Source of the DNA: Promethearchaeota archaeon
GTDB lineage: Archaea; Asgardarchaeota; Thorarchaeia; Thorarchaeales; Thorarchaeaceae
DNA length: 53,254 nucleotides
Assembly (NCBI GenBank): GCA_027031765.1
Contig: JALVPN010000040.1
Location: forward strand, 1-53,254
Direction: 5' to 3'
Shown one piece after another: positions 17,218-25,885 of the stretch (positions are counted from its first letter, which is position 1; each line of letters begins with the position of its first letter). The notes beneath the pieces were generated by a model, which did not search any database, was not told where the DNA came from, and worked only from the letters and a program-made list of their open reading frames with translations. The position numbers were made by a program, and so were the translations under genes.

Positions 17218-17793
17218 ATGATACGTGTGCTGGTCTTTGGGGACACGCACATACCAACACGGCGCGACGGAATACCCACCGACTTCCATGAGCACATCGA
17301 ACAGACACAGTATGACATCGCACTGGTCACTGGTGACCTTGTCGATGAGGCTGCGATGCGCCATGCAATGCCCCCACTCCCACCGTGTCGAATAGTGCGC
17401 GGAAACATGGACTACACCAACGACTACCCACTATACGATGTCCTTGAGGCAGAAGGCCAACGCATTCTGCTCCTGCATGGGACACAACTCAGACCACGCG
17501 GCAACATCCGGGAGCTATGGGAGATTGCAGTGAACATTGGTGCGACCATTGCAGTACACGGCCACACGCACAAGGCAGATGTGACACTCCACAGACGAAA
17601 GTTGTTCCTCAACCCCGGGACAATCAGCGGGGCGACCGGCGGATGGCCTGGAAAGAGCGACGCGAGTTTCATAGAGCTGATCCTGGATGGCGAGGAGATT
17701 GATGTGACGCTGTACCATACGGACTGGAAGAGGACGCGGGTCTCAGAGGTGTCGTTCAGGAGAGATGGTGACGGGATTGTCCGGGGCAGATAG
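17218..17793 (+). CDS. YfcE/MJ0936-type metallophosphodiesterase
   Basis: A 191-residue calcineurin-like phosphoesterase. The metal-binding motifs appear in order: FGDTHIP (D-x-H), TGDLVD, VRGNMD (GN-x-D), LLHG and HGHTH. These match the small Vps29-like fold of MJ0936 and YfcE, which cleave phosphodiesters in vitro; the natural substrate is unknown. It starts 10 nt after the MutS-like gene, with AGGTGAGCAGGA upstream, so it is probably in the same operon. Confidence 0.9.
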   Translation: MIRVLVFGDTHIPTRRDGIPTDFHEHIEQTQYDIALVTGDLVDEAAMRHAMPPLPPCRIVRGNMDYTNDYPLYDVLEAEGQRILLLHGTQLRPRGNIRELWEIAVNIGATIAVHGHTHKADVTLHRRKLFLNPGTISGATGGWPGKSDASFIELILDGEEIDVTLYHTDWKRTRVSEVSFRRDGDGIVRGR

Positions 17794-17879
17794 GAGTGGA
17801 TGGCAAGAGAGGAGAGGACAGCTGTACTGAGAGCACCGACTGTATGTGCCTAGAGCACCCAAGCAGCGGTGGCAAAAGG

Positions 17880-17887
17880 ATTAAAAG
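17880..17887 (+). promoter_or_regulatory. TATA-like box for the Sec61beta gene
   Basis: ATTAAAAG lies about 45 nt before the ATG at 17931, leaving a short leader that contains GGAGATG. Confidence 0.5.
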
Positions 17888-17930
17888 TTCAACAAATGGG
17901 TAGGACAGTCAGTCCCGGAGATGCGAGACC

Positions 17931-18128
17931 ATGCCTAAGACTGCAAAGAAGCGGAAGAAGAAGAAAGGTGAGGGGCCGATGCCCTCTGGAGGAGCAGGAC
18001 TGATCCGGTTCTTCGAGGACGAGACCCCAGGCATCAAGGTGGGACCGACAATGGTTGTGGTATTTGCAACGTTGTTGGTCGTTGCCACAGTGGTCGCTCA
18101 CCTTGCCGCACAGCTGGGCTGGTTCTAG
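17931..18128 (+). CDS. secG: Sec61beta (SecG-like) preprotein translocase subunit
   Basis: A 65-residue tail-anchored protein of the Sec61/SecY channel. A lysine-rich cytosolic N-terminus (KTAKKRKKKKGEG) is followed by the conserved PSGGAGLIRFFEDETPGIKV segment and one C-terminal membrane helix (GPTMVVVFATLLVVATVVAHL). Its length and layout match archaeal Sec61beta. It has its own promoter, and the eL44 gene follows after a separate promoter. It fits with the SRP RNA and STT3/OSTC-like genes in this window, all serving protein export. Confidence 0.92.
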   Translation: MPKTAKKRKKKKGEGPMPSGGAGLIRFFEDETPGIKVGPTMVVVFATLLVVATVVAHLAAQLGWF

Positions 18129-18177
18129 CTCGGCCAGACACCTTGGTCATGCATGTAGAATGTGCTATGCCTCAAGG

Positions 18178-18186
18178 ATTATAAAC
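18178..18186 (+). promoter_or_regulatory. TATA-like box for the eL44-eS27-aIF2alpha-Nop10 operon
   Basis: ATTATAAAC lies about 45-50 nt before the ATG at 18230. The following four genes are closely spaced on the same strand. Confidence 0.5.
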
Positions 18187-18229
18187 GGCCCAATGACGGA
18201 CTCGGACGCCAGAGATTGGTGGTTGCACC

Positions 18230-18511
18230 ATGAAGGTAAAGAACACGATGAACAAGTACTGTCCCAAGTGCCGTAGACATACTCAGCACACGGTCTCGAC
18301 ATACAAGAGGGGCAAGGACCGATCAATGGCACAGGGCAAGCGGAGGATGACCCGAAAGGTCAGAGGTTATGGGTCGTTCCCAAAACCAATCCAAAAGAGG
18401 TTCTCAAAGACCACAAAGAAGGTGGTACTCCGCTACCGTTGCAATGAGTGCGGACATGTCATGCAGTCAAAGGGCATGCGACTGAAGAAGGTCGAGATAG
18501 TCAGAGTATGA
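18230..18511 (+). CDS. rpl44e: Ribosomal protein eL44 (L44e)
   Basis: A 93-residue large-subunit ribosomal protein near the E site. The zinc ribbon is built from KYCPKCRRHTQH and RYRCNECGH, and the central basic stretch GKRRMTRKVRGYGSFPKP is the family hallmark. First gene of the conserved archaeal string eL44-eS27-aIF2alpha-Nop10. Its stop is 12 nt before the eS27 start. Confidence 0.95.
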   Translation: MKVKNTMNKYCPKCRRHTQHTVSTYKRGKDRSMAQGKRRMTRKVRGYGSFPKPIQKRFSKTTKKVVLRYRCNECGHVMQSKGMRLKKVEIVRV

Positions 18512-18523
18512 GGTGGGTGGGAG

Positions 18524-18724
18524 ATGACCAAGGGAGAGATAGTTCAACAACCGAGGTCAAGGTTCATCCGTGTGAAGTGTCTGGACTGCGAGAATGAACA
18601 GGTCATCTTCAGTCATGCCAGCACAGAGGTACGGTGCCTCAAGTGTGACCGGGTTCTTGCCAGGCCGAGTGGCGGGAAGGCGAGGCTGGACCCCAATGCA
18701 CGAGAGATAAAAATCCTGCCTTGA
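18524..18724 (+). CDS. rps27e: Ribosomal protein eS27 (S27e)
   Basis: A 66-residue small-subunit ribosomal protein with a four-cysteine zinc finger ([10 protein letters not shown] and [18 protein letters not shown]). Start at 18524 after GGTGGGAG. Second gene of the operon with eL44 and aIF2alpha, the standard archaeal order. Confidence 0.95.
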   Translation: MTKGEIVQQPRSRFIRVKCLDCENEQVIFSHASTEVRCLKCDRVLARPSGGKARLDPNAREIKILP

Positions 18725-18794
18725 GGGGCAGGGACACGAGTCTGTCTGAAGACTGACCTGTCCACCCGCCGAGCCAATAGGAGGTCAATAGTCG

Positions 18795-19592
18795 ATGGTC
18801 CGGAAACGTGCAGAGTGGCCACAGCCAGACGAGTACGTTGTCGCAATTGCTACCAAGGTCGCGTCCTACGGCGCCTACGTAGTACTCCCAGAGTACGGCA
18901 ACAAGGAGGGCTTCATCCACATATCCGAGATCAGCACTACTTGGGTCCGCAATATCAGGAACCACATTAGTGAGAACCAGAGAGTAATAGTCAAGGTGCT
19001 GAGTGTCGACCCACAGAAAGGACATATCGACTGTTCCCTGAGACGGGTGTCAAATGAGGCGAGGCGGGCCAAGAACAATGAGTGGAAGCGGGCCCAGAAG
19101 GCCGAGAAACTTTTGGAGCTCGTGGCGCGAGAGAATGGCATGACGCTTGATGAGGTGTACGAAGCAATCGGTTGGCCAATTGAGGACATGTACGGTGAGA
19201 TATACCGCGGGCTGGAACGGGCAGCAGATATTGGGGTGGAGGCATTTGCACAGGTCGATGCACCAAAGGAGCTCAAGCAACAGGTTGCGGAACTGGCACA
19301 GCAGCGGATTGAAATACCCTCTGTGGAGATAGACGGCGAGCTCTCGGTGCAGGTGCCCGGCCCTGACGGCATCGAGGTCATAAAGAAGGCATTAGTCGCG
19401 GGACTCGAACAGGGAAAGAAGCATGATAAGTCAACGGTCGAAATATACACTCTAGGTGCGCCGCGTTACAAGCTACGGATTATGAGCCCGGACTACAGAG
19501 AGGCAGAAACAATACTTTTAGAGGTCGTCGGCACCGTCACAAAGACCATAGAGAAGAGGGGCGGCACGGTCACGTTTGACCGCACAAAGTAG
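18795..19592 (+). CDS. eif2a: Translation initiation factor aIF2 alpha subunit
   Basis: A 265-residue subunit of the aIF2 trimer that brings initiator tRNA to the ribosome. Residues 1-85 are an S1/OB domain (YVVAIATKVASYGAYVVLPEYG, EGFIHISEIS). A helical domain follows, and then a C-terminal alpha-beta domain ending VTKTIEKRGGTVTF. The start is ATG, preceded by AGGAGGT at 18780. A 70-nt gap separates it from eS27. The Nop10 gene begins 4 nt after its stop. Confidence 0.95.
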   Translation: MVRKRAEWPQPDEYVVAIATKVASYGAYVVLPEYGNKEGFIHISEISTTWVRNIRNHISENQRVIVKVLSVDPQKGHIDCSLRRVSNEARRAKNNEWKRAQKAEKLLELVARENGMTLDEVYEAIGWPIEDMYGEIYRGLERAADIGVEAFAQVDAPKELKQQVAELAQQRIEIPSVEIDGELSVQVPGPDGIEVIKKALVAGLEQGKKHDKSTVEIYTLGAPRYKLRIMSPDYREAETILLEVVGTVTKTIEKRGGTVTFDRTK

Positions 19593-19596
19593 TGGG

Positions 19597-19773
19597 ATGC
19601 GGATGACCCAGTTACACAGATGTGTCAGGTGTCGGAGGTATACTCTGAAGGAGAAGGCGTGTCCTGTATGCGGGGCTCGTGTTGGCAGCCCAAGGCCCCC
19701 ACGCTTCTCCCTAGAGGACAAATATGGGGAGTATAGGAGGCGGGCAAAACGGAGGGCAGTGACGAACGCATAG
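19597..19773 (+). CDS. nop10: H/ACA ribonucleoprotein protein Nop10
   Basis: A 58-residue protein of the H/ACA guide RNP that makes pseudouridine with Cbf5, Gar1 and L7Ae. The zinc ribbon is HRCVRCRRYTLKEKACPVCG, followed by the conserved PRPPRFSLEDKYGEYRRR tail. ATG at 19597 or 19603 are both possible. It is the last gene of the eL44 operon. An H/ACA RNP partner, L7Ae, is encoded at 41319. Confidence 0.93.
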   Translation: MRMTQLHRCVRCRRYTLKEKACPVCGARVGSPRPPRFSLEDKYGEYRRRAKRRAVTNA

Positions 19774-19973
19774 ACAGACCGGGGACACTATGATGCGCAC
19801 CTGCCCTCTTGCGCTACTGCTCTTGCCAGGCAGTCAGTCCGACCCGTAGGCAGTCGGGAAAGCCCTGTAGAGAGTAGTGCGTACGCTTGCTCCAAGAGAG
19901 TTGTCCCCAGCAATGGCATTAGACTGAACACCCTCATAGCTGAGGCTGCGTGACACGGCATATGTGGCCATAT

Positions 19974-20001
19974 GGGTGGCCGGGGCGCACCCAGGCCACC
20001 C
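19974..20001. terminator. Inverted repeat between convergent nop10 and stt3 genes
   Basis: GGGTGGCC and GGCCACCC form a perfect 8-bp stem around a 12-nt loop, just beyond the stt3 stop on the minus strand. No T-run follows, so a terminator role is only possible. The rest of the 245-nt gap shows nothing recognisable. Confidence 0.3.
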
Positions 20002-20018
20002 GGGAAACCACAGACGGG

Positions 20019-22772
20019 CTAGTGCAGTTCGACTGGGATCCAGAAGGTTATCCACGAGCTAGCAAGTGTGGGCTCGCCAGAGTTGACATTGTTCCAGAAC
20101 AGGAAACGGACTTCATAGTTCATGCCCGGAATTATGGGGATGTCCTGTGGGTCTTGAGAGTCGAGCCGGATGACAAACTCAATCACGTTCTGGCCTGTTG
20201 CAAACTCCGTTGAGTTGAAACCGGACGAGTCGCTTGCCCATTCGCCATCATGCTTGAGATGACCATCGAAGAACTGCTGTCCGCCATAGTTCACGGCCCG
20301 AATGTCAGCCGGGTACGTCGAACCAATGGGCCGAATCTCAAGCCCGAAGGCATCCTCACCGACTGTGTAGTTAGCCATCGAGATGCCATAGTAAAGGTGC
20401 GTACCATTTGCACGAGTGTAGACCGTCGCCTGATATCCACCACCAAAGATGATCCCGAATTTAGAGAATGACTTCTCAGTCGAGGACAGTGACCCATCCA
20501 TCTTGATGTCATCGAGAGAGCCAATCTCAGGGGTCCAGTCGGCAGTGGTCTTGTTCAGGTACTGCTCGTACATCGTATAGTCAATCTTGTAGATCTTCAC
20601 AGTACCGTACTCAGCACTCGTAAAGACCAAGTCGAATGCGCCATACAGCGAGTCAGGGATGTGGTCGACCCAGTCCTGATAGTTGAAGTACACCTTGTCG
20701 AGCTGGAGACGCTGATCGGAGAGGCCCATCTGCTGTGCCTCCGTTGCATCATGGGGTTCCTTGTACAGCATCAGTTTGTACAGGGTCGATGAGAAGAAGG
20801 CCGGGAGTGTGGCATCGTCCTCGACCTGGGGGGTAGATGGGTCATCACCGAGATACGTCGCATCGTCGATGACATCACTCCCAAGGTGGTCCTCCGCAAT
20901 GCGGACCATCCACGGCCACTTTCCATCGTCACCCCCAATCTGTGGGTGCCTGTGTCCCCAGTAGACCAGGACATGCGTGGTATTCCACTGCTTGAACACC
21001 CGCAGTGACTCCGTAAGGTTGAGGGACATGAGAGCATACCCCATGAGAGCAATCTGTGTGCTGTTGAATGTGGCATTGTCAACGATTGTCTTTCCGCCGC
21101 CAGCCCCATTAATCCAGTAGCCATAGTCCCACCAACTTGCAACCACAGCGGAGTCTGGTAGTACATTCCTGATGAACGTCATAGCGGTCTGCCAGTCCGT
21201 CATGGATGCGCCATCAGATAGATTTCCGGCTGCAAAGTCAGGGTTGCCGACCTGTGAAGTCCCGTAGCTGACACCGAGGCCCACATTGAACAGGAGTATA
21301 AGGGCGATGAAAGCGTATGCTGCAACCGCATGCTCTGATGTCAAGGACTCGCTGATGCGATACCTGCGCCTGTCAAATACAGTCTTCTGAGAAACCACCT
21401 TTGCAAACGGTGAGAGAATGTTGTTTACCGCCACAGCCGCAAGGAGGGAAACACCGGGAGCGAGGATAAGGCTCAACCGTATCATGCTGCCAGCAAAGTA
21501 GACGGATGTCACACCATATAGGAATGCCAGCCAGTCCTCATCGCGGCCACGTTTATACATGAAGTACAGGCCCAGTGGGAACAGGAACATGAGTACGTTC
21601 AGTGTATGATAGAAGCTGCTCCATGGACTTGGTAGGTGCTCGGCCACAGACGCGAAAATCCGTCTGTCAAGACGATAGAACGGGTTTATCACGGTCAAGA
21701 ACTTACCGCCGATAGTCACAATGGGGTTGGAGTTGTAGATGGAAATCTTCAGGTCCGAACTCCCTGCTACAACAAAGTAGGTCGCAACACCCACGACGGA
21801 TGTGAACAGGCCAAGCAGGAGAGGACGCATGTGAGGAGCAAGGGCGGCAGCTGTTGCCTCGCGATAGCCACCGATACGCACCCAGACCTCATACCCCGCA
21901 AGGAGCGCACCGACGCCTATTGGGACCAGGAGTGAGAAGGAGGTGAGGTTGGTGAACCCGTTGCGTGGTACCAAGCAGCCAATGAACATCCCGAGGGAAA
22001 CCGTTGTGAGGTAGGTGTTCAATAGGCTCCTGCTGTAGCGCCCGAACAGGAGCATGAAGAAGGCATACATTGCGAACAGGTCTATTAGAAAGTCCGATGC
22101 ACCCCATGAGCCCATGAGGTATGCCAGTGAGAGGCCGGACAGGACCGCAGACGGTATCGAGTTCCGTTTCAGTGCGCGCGTAAAGAAGTACAGCGTCAGG
22201 ACGATGGCGAACACTCCTATACATTCATTGTCGTAGAACCCGGCGACCGTCCTCTGGATGAAAGCGGGGATGAATGCCATGAAGAGGGCGGTGAGCATGC
22301 CGACAGTGTTGTTTGATAGCTCACGGCCTAGGAAAAAGGAAACTATGACGGTGAGGGCACCCATGAAAGCAGGCATCACGACTGACACGGATACAACATC
22401 GACATGGATCCCAAGACCATTCAGAATGAAGTAGAAGAAGGCGCTCGTGAATGGGACCCCCACGTAGCTTGTCTTGGTCATGTCGCGACCAAAGGGCACC
22501 CATGTCGTGTCATCATACCAGTTGAAAAAGGCCGCATACCCGTGCTCAGTGATGCGCGTGGTGACCTTGAGCTGGAACCACGGGTCGAATGCACGGACAA
22601 TCGGTTGGGCATCGAGGAGCGGCGCTATACGTAGGAGGAGGGCTGCAAAGAAGAGCAGACAGAGGGTCACTGCGATCATAATTGTACCACGTGACACCTT
22701 CGCCTTTGGCTTGTGGAACACCTGCTTCAAGAACCGTCGTGCGGATCGCATGTAACGTCCGAGTCGTGACAT
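20019..22772 (-). CDS. stt3: Oligosaccharyltransferase catalytic subunit STT3/AglB
   Basis: A 917-residue membrane enzyme that transfers a lipid-linked glycan to Asn in secreted proteins. An N-terminal basic region leads into about 13 membrane helices (residues 25-515). The catalytic DxD-type loop is visible as PIVRAFDPWFQLKVT near the start. The WWDYG signature (ASWWDYGYWINGAGG, about residue 544) opens the outer globular domain. The last 250 residues are a beta-rich domain. A TATA-like box lies at 22821-22832. An OSTC-like partner is encoded at 26662. Its length matches archaeal and eukaryotic STT3. Confidence 0.95.
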   Translation of the reverse strand: MSRLGRYMRSARRFLKQVFHKPKAKVSRGTIMIAVTLCLLFFAALLLRIAPLLDAQPIVRAFDPWFQLKVTTRITEHGYAAFFNWYDDTTWVPFGRDMTKTSYVGVPFTSAFFYFILNGLGIHVDVVSVSVVMPAFMGALTVIVSFFLGRELSNNTVGMLTALFMAFIPAFIQRTVAGFYDNECIGVFAIVLTLYFFTRALKRNSIPSAVLSGLSLAYLMGSWGASDFLIDLFAMYAFFMLLFGRYSRSLLNTYLTTVSLGMFIGCLVPRNGFTNLTSFSLLVPIGVGALLAGYEVWVRIGGYREATAAALAPHMRPLLLGLFTSVVGVATYFVVAGSSDLKISIYNSNPIVTIGGKFLTVINPFYRLDRRIFASVAEHLPSPWSSFYHTLNVLMFLFPLGLYFMYKRGRDEDWLAFLYGVTSVYFAGSMIRLSLILAPGVSLLAAVAVNNILSPFAKVVSQKTVFDRRRYRISESLTSEHAVAAYAFIALILLFNVGLGVSYGTSQVGNPDFAAGNLSDGASMTDWQTAMTFIRNVLPDSAVVASWWDYGYWINGAGGGKTIVDNATFNSTQIALMGYALMSLNLTESLRVFKQWNTTHVLVYWGHRHPQIGGDDGKWPWMVRIAEDHLGSDVIDDATYLGDDPSTPQVEDDATLPAFFSSTLYKLMLYKEPHDATEAQQMGLSDQRLQLDKVYFNYQDWVDHIPDSLYGAFDLVFTSAEYGTVKIYKIDYTMYEQYLNKTTADWTPEIGSLDDIKMDGSLSSTEKSFSKFGIIFGGGYQATVYTRANGTHLYYGISMANYTVGEDAFGLEIRPIGSTYPADIRAVNYGGQQFFDGHLKHDGEWASDSSGFNSTEFATGQNVIEFVIRLDSQDPQDIPIIPGMNYEVRFLFWNNVNSGEPTLASSWITFWIPVELH

Positions 22773-22820
22773 AGGGAGCGCTCTCCGTCGTTACTAAGGC
22801 AACCGTGACAACCTTTGGTT

Positions 22821-22832
22821 GCGCTAAAAAGG
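22821..22832 (-). promoter_or_regulatory. TATA-like box for stt3, within GGTTGC repeats
   Basis: CCTTTTTAGCGC on the minus strand lies about 50 nt before the ATG at 22772. GGTTGC/GCAACC copies flank it at 22799, 22817 and 22831; a regulator site is possible but unproven. Confidence 0.4.
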
Positions 22833-22969
22833 TTGCTGTTGGTTTGACAGCTGTACCCCTCTCACACACTATAGCAGGCAATAGTTCGAGCAGCAGGTGA
22901 AGGGGGACATGAAACAGGCAGGCAGTGTACGACAGGCATATTGGCATGACACTGATATGCACTGTGCTC

Positions 22970-23368
22970 CTACAGGGAGTCAATGTAGTCGCGGTACTCC
23001 TCGGCACTCATGAGAGAGTCCAACTCAGCATCCAAGTTGGACGGCCTGACCTTGAACATCCAACCATCATCGTACGGCGACTCATTGACAGCCTCCGGAC
23101 TCGACTCGAGATCCGTGTTCACTTCAATGACAGTCCCCGACACAGGTGAGAATACCTCTGAGGAGGCCTTCATCGACTCGATCAGCCCGCACTCGTCACC
23201 AGCGGTGATGTCGGAGCCCACCTCGGGTAGCTCAACATAGGTTATCTCATGAAGCGAGTGTTGGGCATAGTCGGTGATTCCCACAACCACAAGGCCCCCC
23301 TCGATACGGGCCCACTCGTGCTCCTTGCTGTAGAACAGACCGTCGCGGACTTCAGTGTCATCGGTCAT
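22970..23368 (-). CDS. gcvH: Glycine cleavage system H protein
   Basis: A 132-residue lipoyl carrier that shuttles the aminomethyl group between glycine decarboxylase and GcvT. The lipoylated lysine is K67 in GLIESMKASSEVFSPVSG. EHEWARIEGG at the start and NESPYDDGWMFKV at the end are typical. The ATG at 23368 has its own TATA-like box in the 52-nt gap to gcvT. No gcvP or lipoate ligase gene is in the window. Confidence 0.94.
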   Translation of the reverse strand: MTDDTEVRDGLFYSKEHEWARIEGGLVVVGITDYAQHSLHEITYVELPEVGSDITAGDECGLIESMKASSEVFSPVSGTVIEVNTDLESSPEAVNESPYDDGWMFKVRPSNLDAELDSLMSAEEYRDYIDSL

Positions 23369-23403
23369 ATGGGTTCACCATCACAGAGCACAGGTGCTGT
23401 GTT

Positions 23404-23412
23404 GCTTAAATC
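23404..23412 (-). promoter_or_regulatory. TATA-like box for gcvH
   Basis: GATTTAAGC on the minus strand lies between the gcvT stop and the gcvH start, about 36-44 nt before the ATG. Confidence 0.4.
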
Positions 23413-23420
23413 AGTTGCTC

Positions 23421-24569
23421 CTACTCGGAGCTACGGGTCGCGCCATATCGCGATGTGTCGTAAAATGGCCACTCGGTCACCTCTGCCTTCCGGTGCCGCC
23501 CACGGATGTCCACCTCAACTATGTCCCCCACATCAACAGTATTCGGTGGGACGTACCCGAGGGCAATGCCCTTCTTGAGGAGTGGCGACATGCCACCACT
23601 GGTCACCACGCCAATCTTCTCGCCACCAAGTATGATTGGATAGTCCGGACGCGGGACCCCCCGGTCTATCATGACCAGACCAATGCGTGTTTTCTTGACC
23701 CCTTCCTTCTTGTGCCGACGCACAACATCGTATCCAATATAGTGGGGCTCGACCTTGAACTTGACAGCATATGGGATACGGGCCTCGATTGGCGATGTGT
23801 CCTCATCAAGCTCGTGTCCATAGAGTACGAAACCGGCCTCAAGGCGTGTTGAGTCCCTTGCACCAAGGCCGCAGGGCTTGACACCAAACTCGGCGCCCTG
23901 CTCAAGTATGGCCTCCCAGAAACGGACAGCCTTCTTGATCCCGGTCGGGTCGTATGGGGTATCAAGCAGGAGAATCTCGCCACCGTCCTCACCAGTGTAC
24001 CCCGTCCGGCACAGGAAACAGTCCTCACCTGCCAAGGTGAGGGGGTTGCATGTGAAACGGGGCAGTGCGCTGACATCCTCGCCAGCCAGTTTGGAGAGCA
24101 ATGCGAGCGCCTTCGGGCCTTGGACTGCAATCATGACAATCTCGCGCGACTTGTCTTCGACCTTGACGTCGAACCGCGCGGCATGTTCCTGTATGTGCGC
24201 CCAGATCTTGGGCCCATTTGCTGCATTTGTGACCCAGATGAACTCGTCGTCGCCAACGCGGTACAACATCAGGTCGTCCTTTGTACCACCCCTCTCATTG
24301 AGACACGTAGAGTAGTGCCCACCATTTGGCTTCAACTTACGGACATTGTTTGTGGTGAGGGTCTGTAGAAAGTCCACCGCATCGTGGCCCGAAATCCTGA
24401 AGCGGGACATATGAGTGGTATCGAAGACCCCGACAGCCTCCCGGACAGCCATGTGTTCCTCGCGGATGTCCGAATACCTGACGGGCATCTCCCACCCGGC
24501 GAACGGGACTACATCTCCGTGGCTCTTGTGCCACTCAAAGAGGTGGGTGCGGTTCAGGGTGTCAACCAT
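23421..24569 (-). CDS. gcvT: Glycine cleavage system T protein (aminomethyltransferase)
   Basis: A 382-residue enzyme that moves the methylene group from the H protein to a tetrahydropterin and releases ammonia. The start at 24569 follows GGTGAGGTACTCT. Motifs: THLFEWHKSHGDVVPFAGWEMPV near the N-terminus, VGVFDTTHMSRFRISG, the pterin-site region GYTGEDGGEILL and LGARDSTRLEAGFVLYG. The divergent neighbour operon makes pterin (dihydropteroate-synthase-like plus MptE), suggesting that the C1 carrier here is a methanopterin or folate analogue. Confidence 0.95.
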   Translation of the reverse strand: MVDTLNRTHLFEWHKSHGDVVPFAGWEMPVRYSDIREEHMAVREAVGVFDTTHMSRFRISGHDAVDFLQTLTTNNVRKLKPNGGHYSTCLNERGGTKDDLMLYRVGDDEFIWVTNAANGPKIWAHIQEHAARFDVKVEDKSREIVMIAVQGPKALALLSKLAGEDVSALPRFTCNPLTLAGEDCFLCRTGYTGEDGGEILLLDTPYDPTGIKKAVRFWEAILEQGAEFGVKPCGLGARDSTRLEAGFVLYGHELDEDTSPIEARIPYAVKFKVEPHYIGYDVVRRHKKEGVKKTRIGLVMIDRGVPRPDYPIILGGEKIGVVTSGGMSPLLKKGIALGYVPPNTVDVGDIVEVDIRGRHRKAEVTEWPFYDTSRYGATRSSE

Positions 24570-24614
24570 AGAGTACCTCACCTTCAATAGCCGAGCCGCG
24601 TTCGGTATGCACGA

Positions 24615-24623
24615 GGTTTTATT
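24615..24623. promoter_or_regulatory. Shared AT-rich promoter between gcvT and the pterin operon
   Basis: GGTTTTATT on the plus strand (AATAAAACC on the minus) lies 46 nt before gcvT and 37 nt before the ATG at 24660. It may act in both directions. Confidence 0.4.
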
Positions 24624-24659
24624 TTCTTCCATATGCCGGCCGGAGTAGAGGCGGAATAC

Positions 24660-25883
24660 ATGCAGCACAATGTATACATCGACGGGCTTGCAGTAGGGCC
24701 AGACCAGCCGGTCAGGGTAATGGGCGTTATCAACCTGTCACCGGAGTCGTTCTATCAGGAGTCAGTCGTGACAGAAGAGGACAGGCTGAGGGATGTTGTA
24801 AGGGAGATGGAACAGGCAGGGGCATCAGTAATAGACGTTGGGGCCGCATCATCCGCACCAAGTAGGGTCTACGGGACAGTCCATGTTTCGGTGGACGAGG
24901 AGCTCGAACGTGTGAAGACCTATCTCCCAACAATAGTTGAGGCAGCCTCGGTACCCGTATCAATAGACACGGTCCACTTCACTGTTGCAGAGGTGGCCCT
25001 CGACATCGGGGCGTCTCTTGTGAACGACATATCTGGGCTCAATCGGGAGAGGAAGATGGCAGGGTTGGTGGCGGCCCGTGGGGTACCGGTGGTGTTGATG
25101 GCGGACTGTGATGGCCCATGCATGAGTATTGACGAGGCCATAAGGGCGTTGAAGGGGTCAATACGGACTGCACTGGGGGCGGGCATTGCCAGGGAGAGCC
25201 TGATCACAGACCCCGGTATCGGGTTTGGAAAACCATGCGAGGCCGACCTGGCACTTATCAGAGGACTCCACAGGTTCACTCTGCTGGGACACCCGGTCCT
25301 CGTGGGTATTTCACGGAAGGCCTTTCTTGGGGAGTTACTAGGGGCACCAAGGCCTGAAGACCGACTGACAGGCACGATTGCGGCAACTGCCATTGCAGTT
25401 GCAAGAGGTGCAGACATGGTCAGGGCCCACGATGTCCAGGAGGCAGCAATTGCTTCGAGAGTGGGAAGGGCACTACGGGACGCCCTCCCATGTAGTAGGG
25501 GTCATGAGGTCGAACTGATAGGCTCATGTAGCCAGGAGGATGCGGCAATAGTACTCGAACACATCGGTGTGGACGCCGAGGCCATAGGACGACTTGCCAA
25601 GAAGGCTACGGGCCTGAACATACTGCTCAGGGGGCTCAGTGCTCCAGCAGCGCTGGTGCTGAAACAGGAGATGTTGGCACTGGGAGGCGATGCAGCCTAC
25701 CACAGGGACGTCATCGACTTCCAGACCAAGACGACCGATGTGCTGCTCATGGGGAACGTCCAGCAGGTCGAGAGGCTCTGTAGAGTGTTGCGACGGGCCA
25801 GTTACTTCGGCCTGCAAGAGGTGGGTGAGTCTGTGTCAAGCGTGCTGTCATGCTGGAGAGAATATCATAGCAAGAAGGAATAG
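24660..25883 (+). CDS. Dihydropteroate-synthase-like protein (tetrahydromethanopterin-pathway type)
   Basis: A 407-residue two-domain protein. Residues 1-270 are a dihydropteroate synthase TIM barrel: VRVMGVINLSPESFY, ASVIDVGAASSAPS, VPVSIDT, INDISG-like VNDISGLN, DPGIGFGKP and LVGISRKAFLG. Residues 280-407 are an extra domain seen in archaeal DHPS-like proteins. The ATG at 24660 is favoured, because GAGGCGG precedes it and the upstream ATG at 24633 lies too near the TATA box. Directly followed by mptE. It probably joins the pterin to an arylamine; the exact substrate is not shown by sequence. Confidence 0.85.
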   Translation: MQHNVYIDGLAVGPDQPVRVMGVINLSPESFYQESVVTEEDRLRDVVREMEQAGASVIDVGAASSAPSRVYGTVHVSVDEELERVKTYLPTIVEAASVPVSIDTVHFTVAEVALDIGASLVNDISGLNRERKMAGLVAARGVPVVLMADCDGPCMSIDEAIRALKGSIRTALGAGIARESLITDPGIGFGKPCEADLALIRGLHRFTLLGHPVLVGISRKAFLGELLGAPRPEDRLTGTIAATAIAVARGADMVRAHDVQEAAIASRVGRALRDALPCSRGHEVELIGSCSQEDAAIVLEHIGVDAEAIGRLAKKATGLNILLRGLSAPAALVLKQEMLALGGDAAYHRDVIDFQTKTTDVLLMGNVQQVERLCRVLRRASYFGLQEVGESVSSVLSCWREYHSKKE

Positions 25884-25885
25884 AG

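Noticed and set aside
22795-22840. GGTTGC/GCAACC repeats as a regulator-binding array
   Set aside because: Only three short copies with irregular spacing; too weak to claim beyond a note in the promoter entry.
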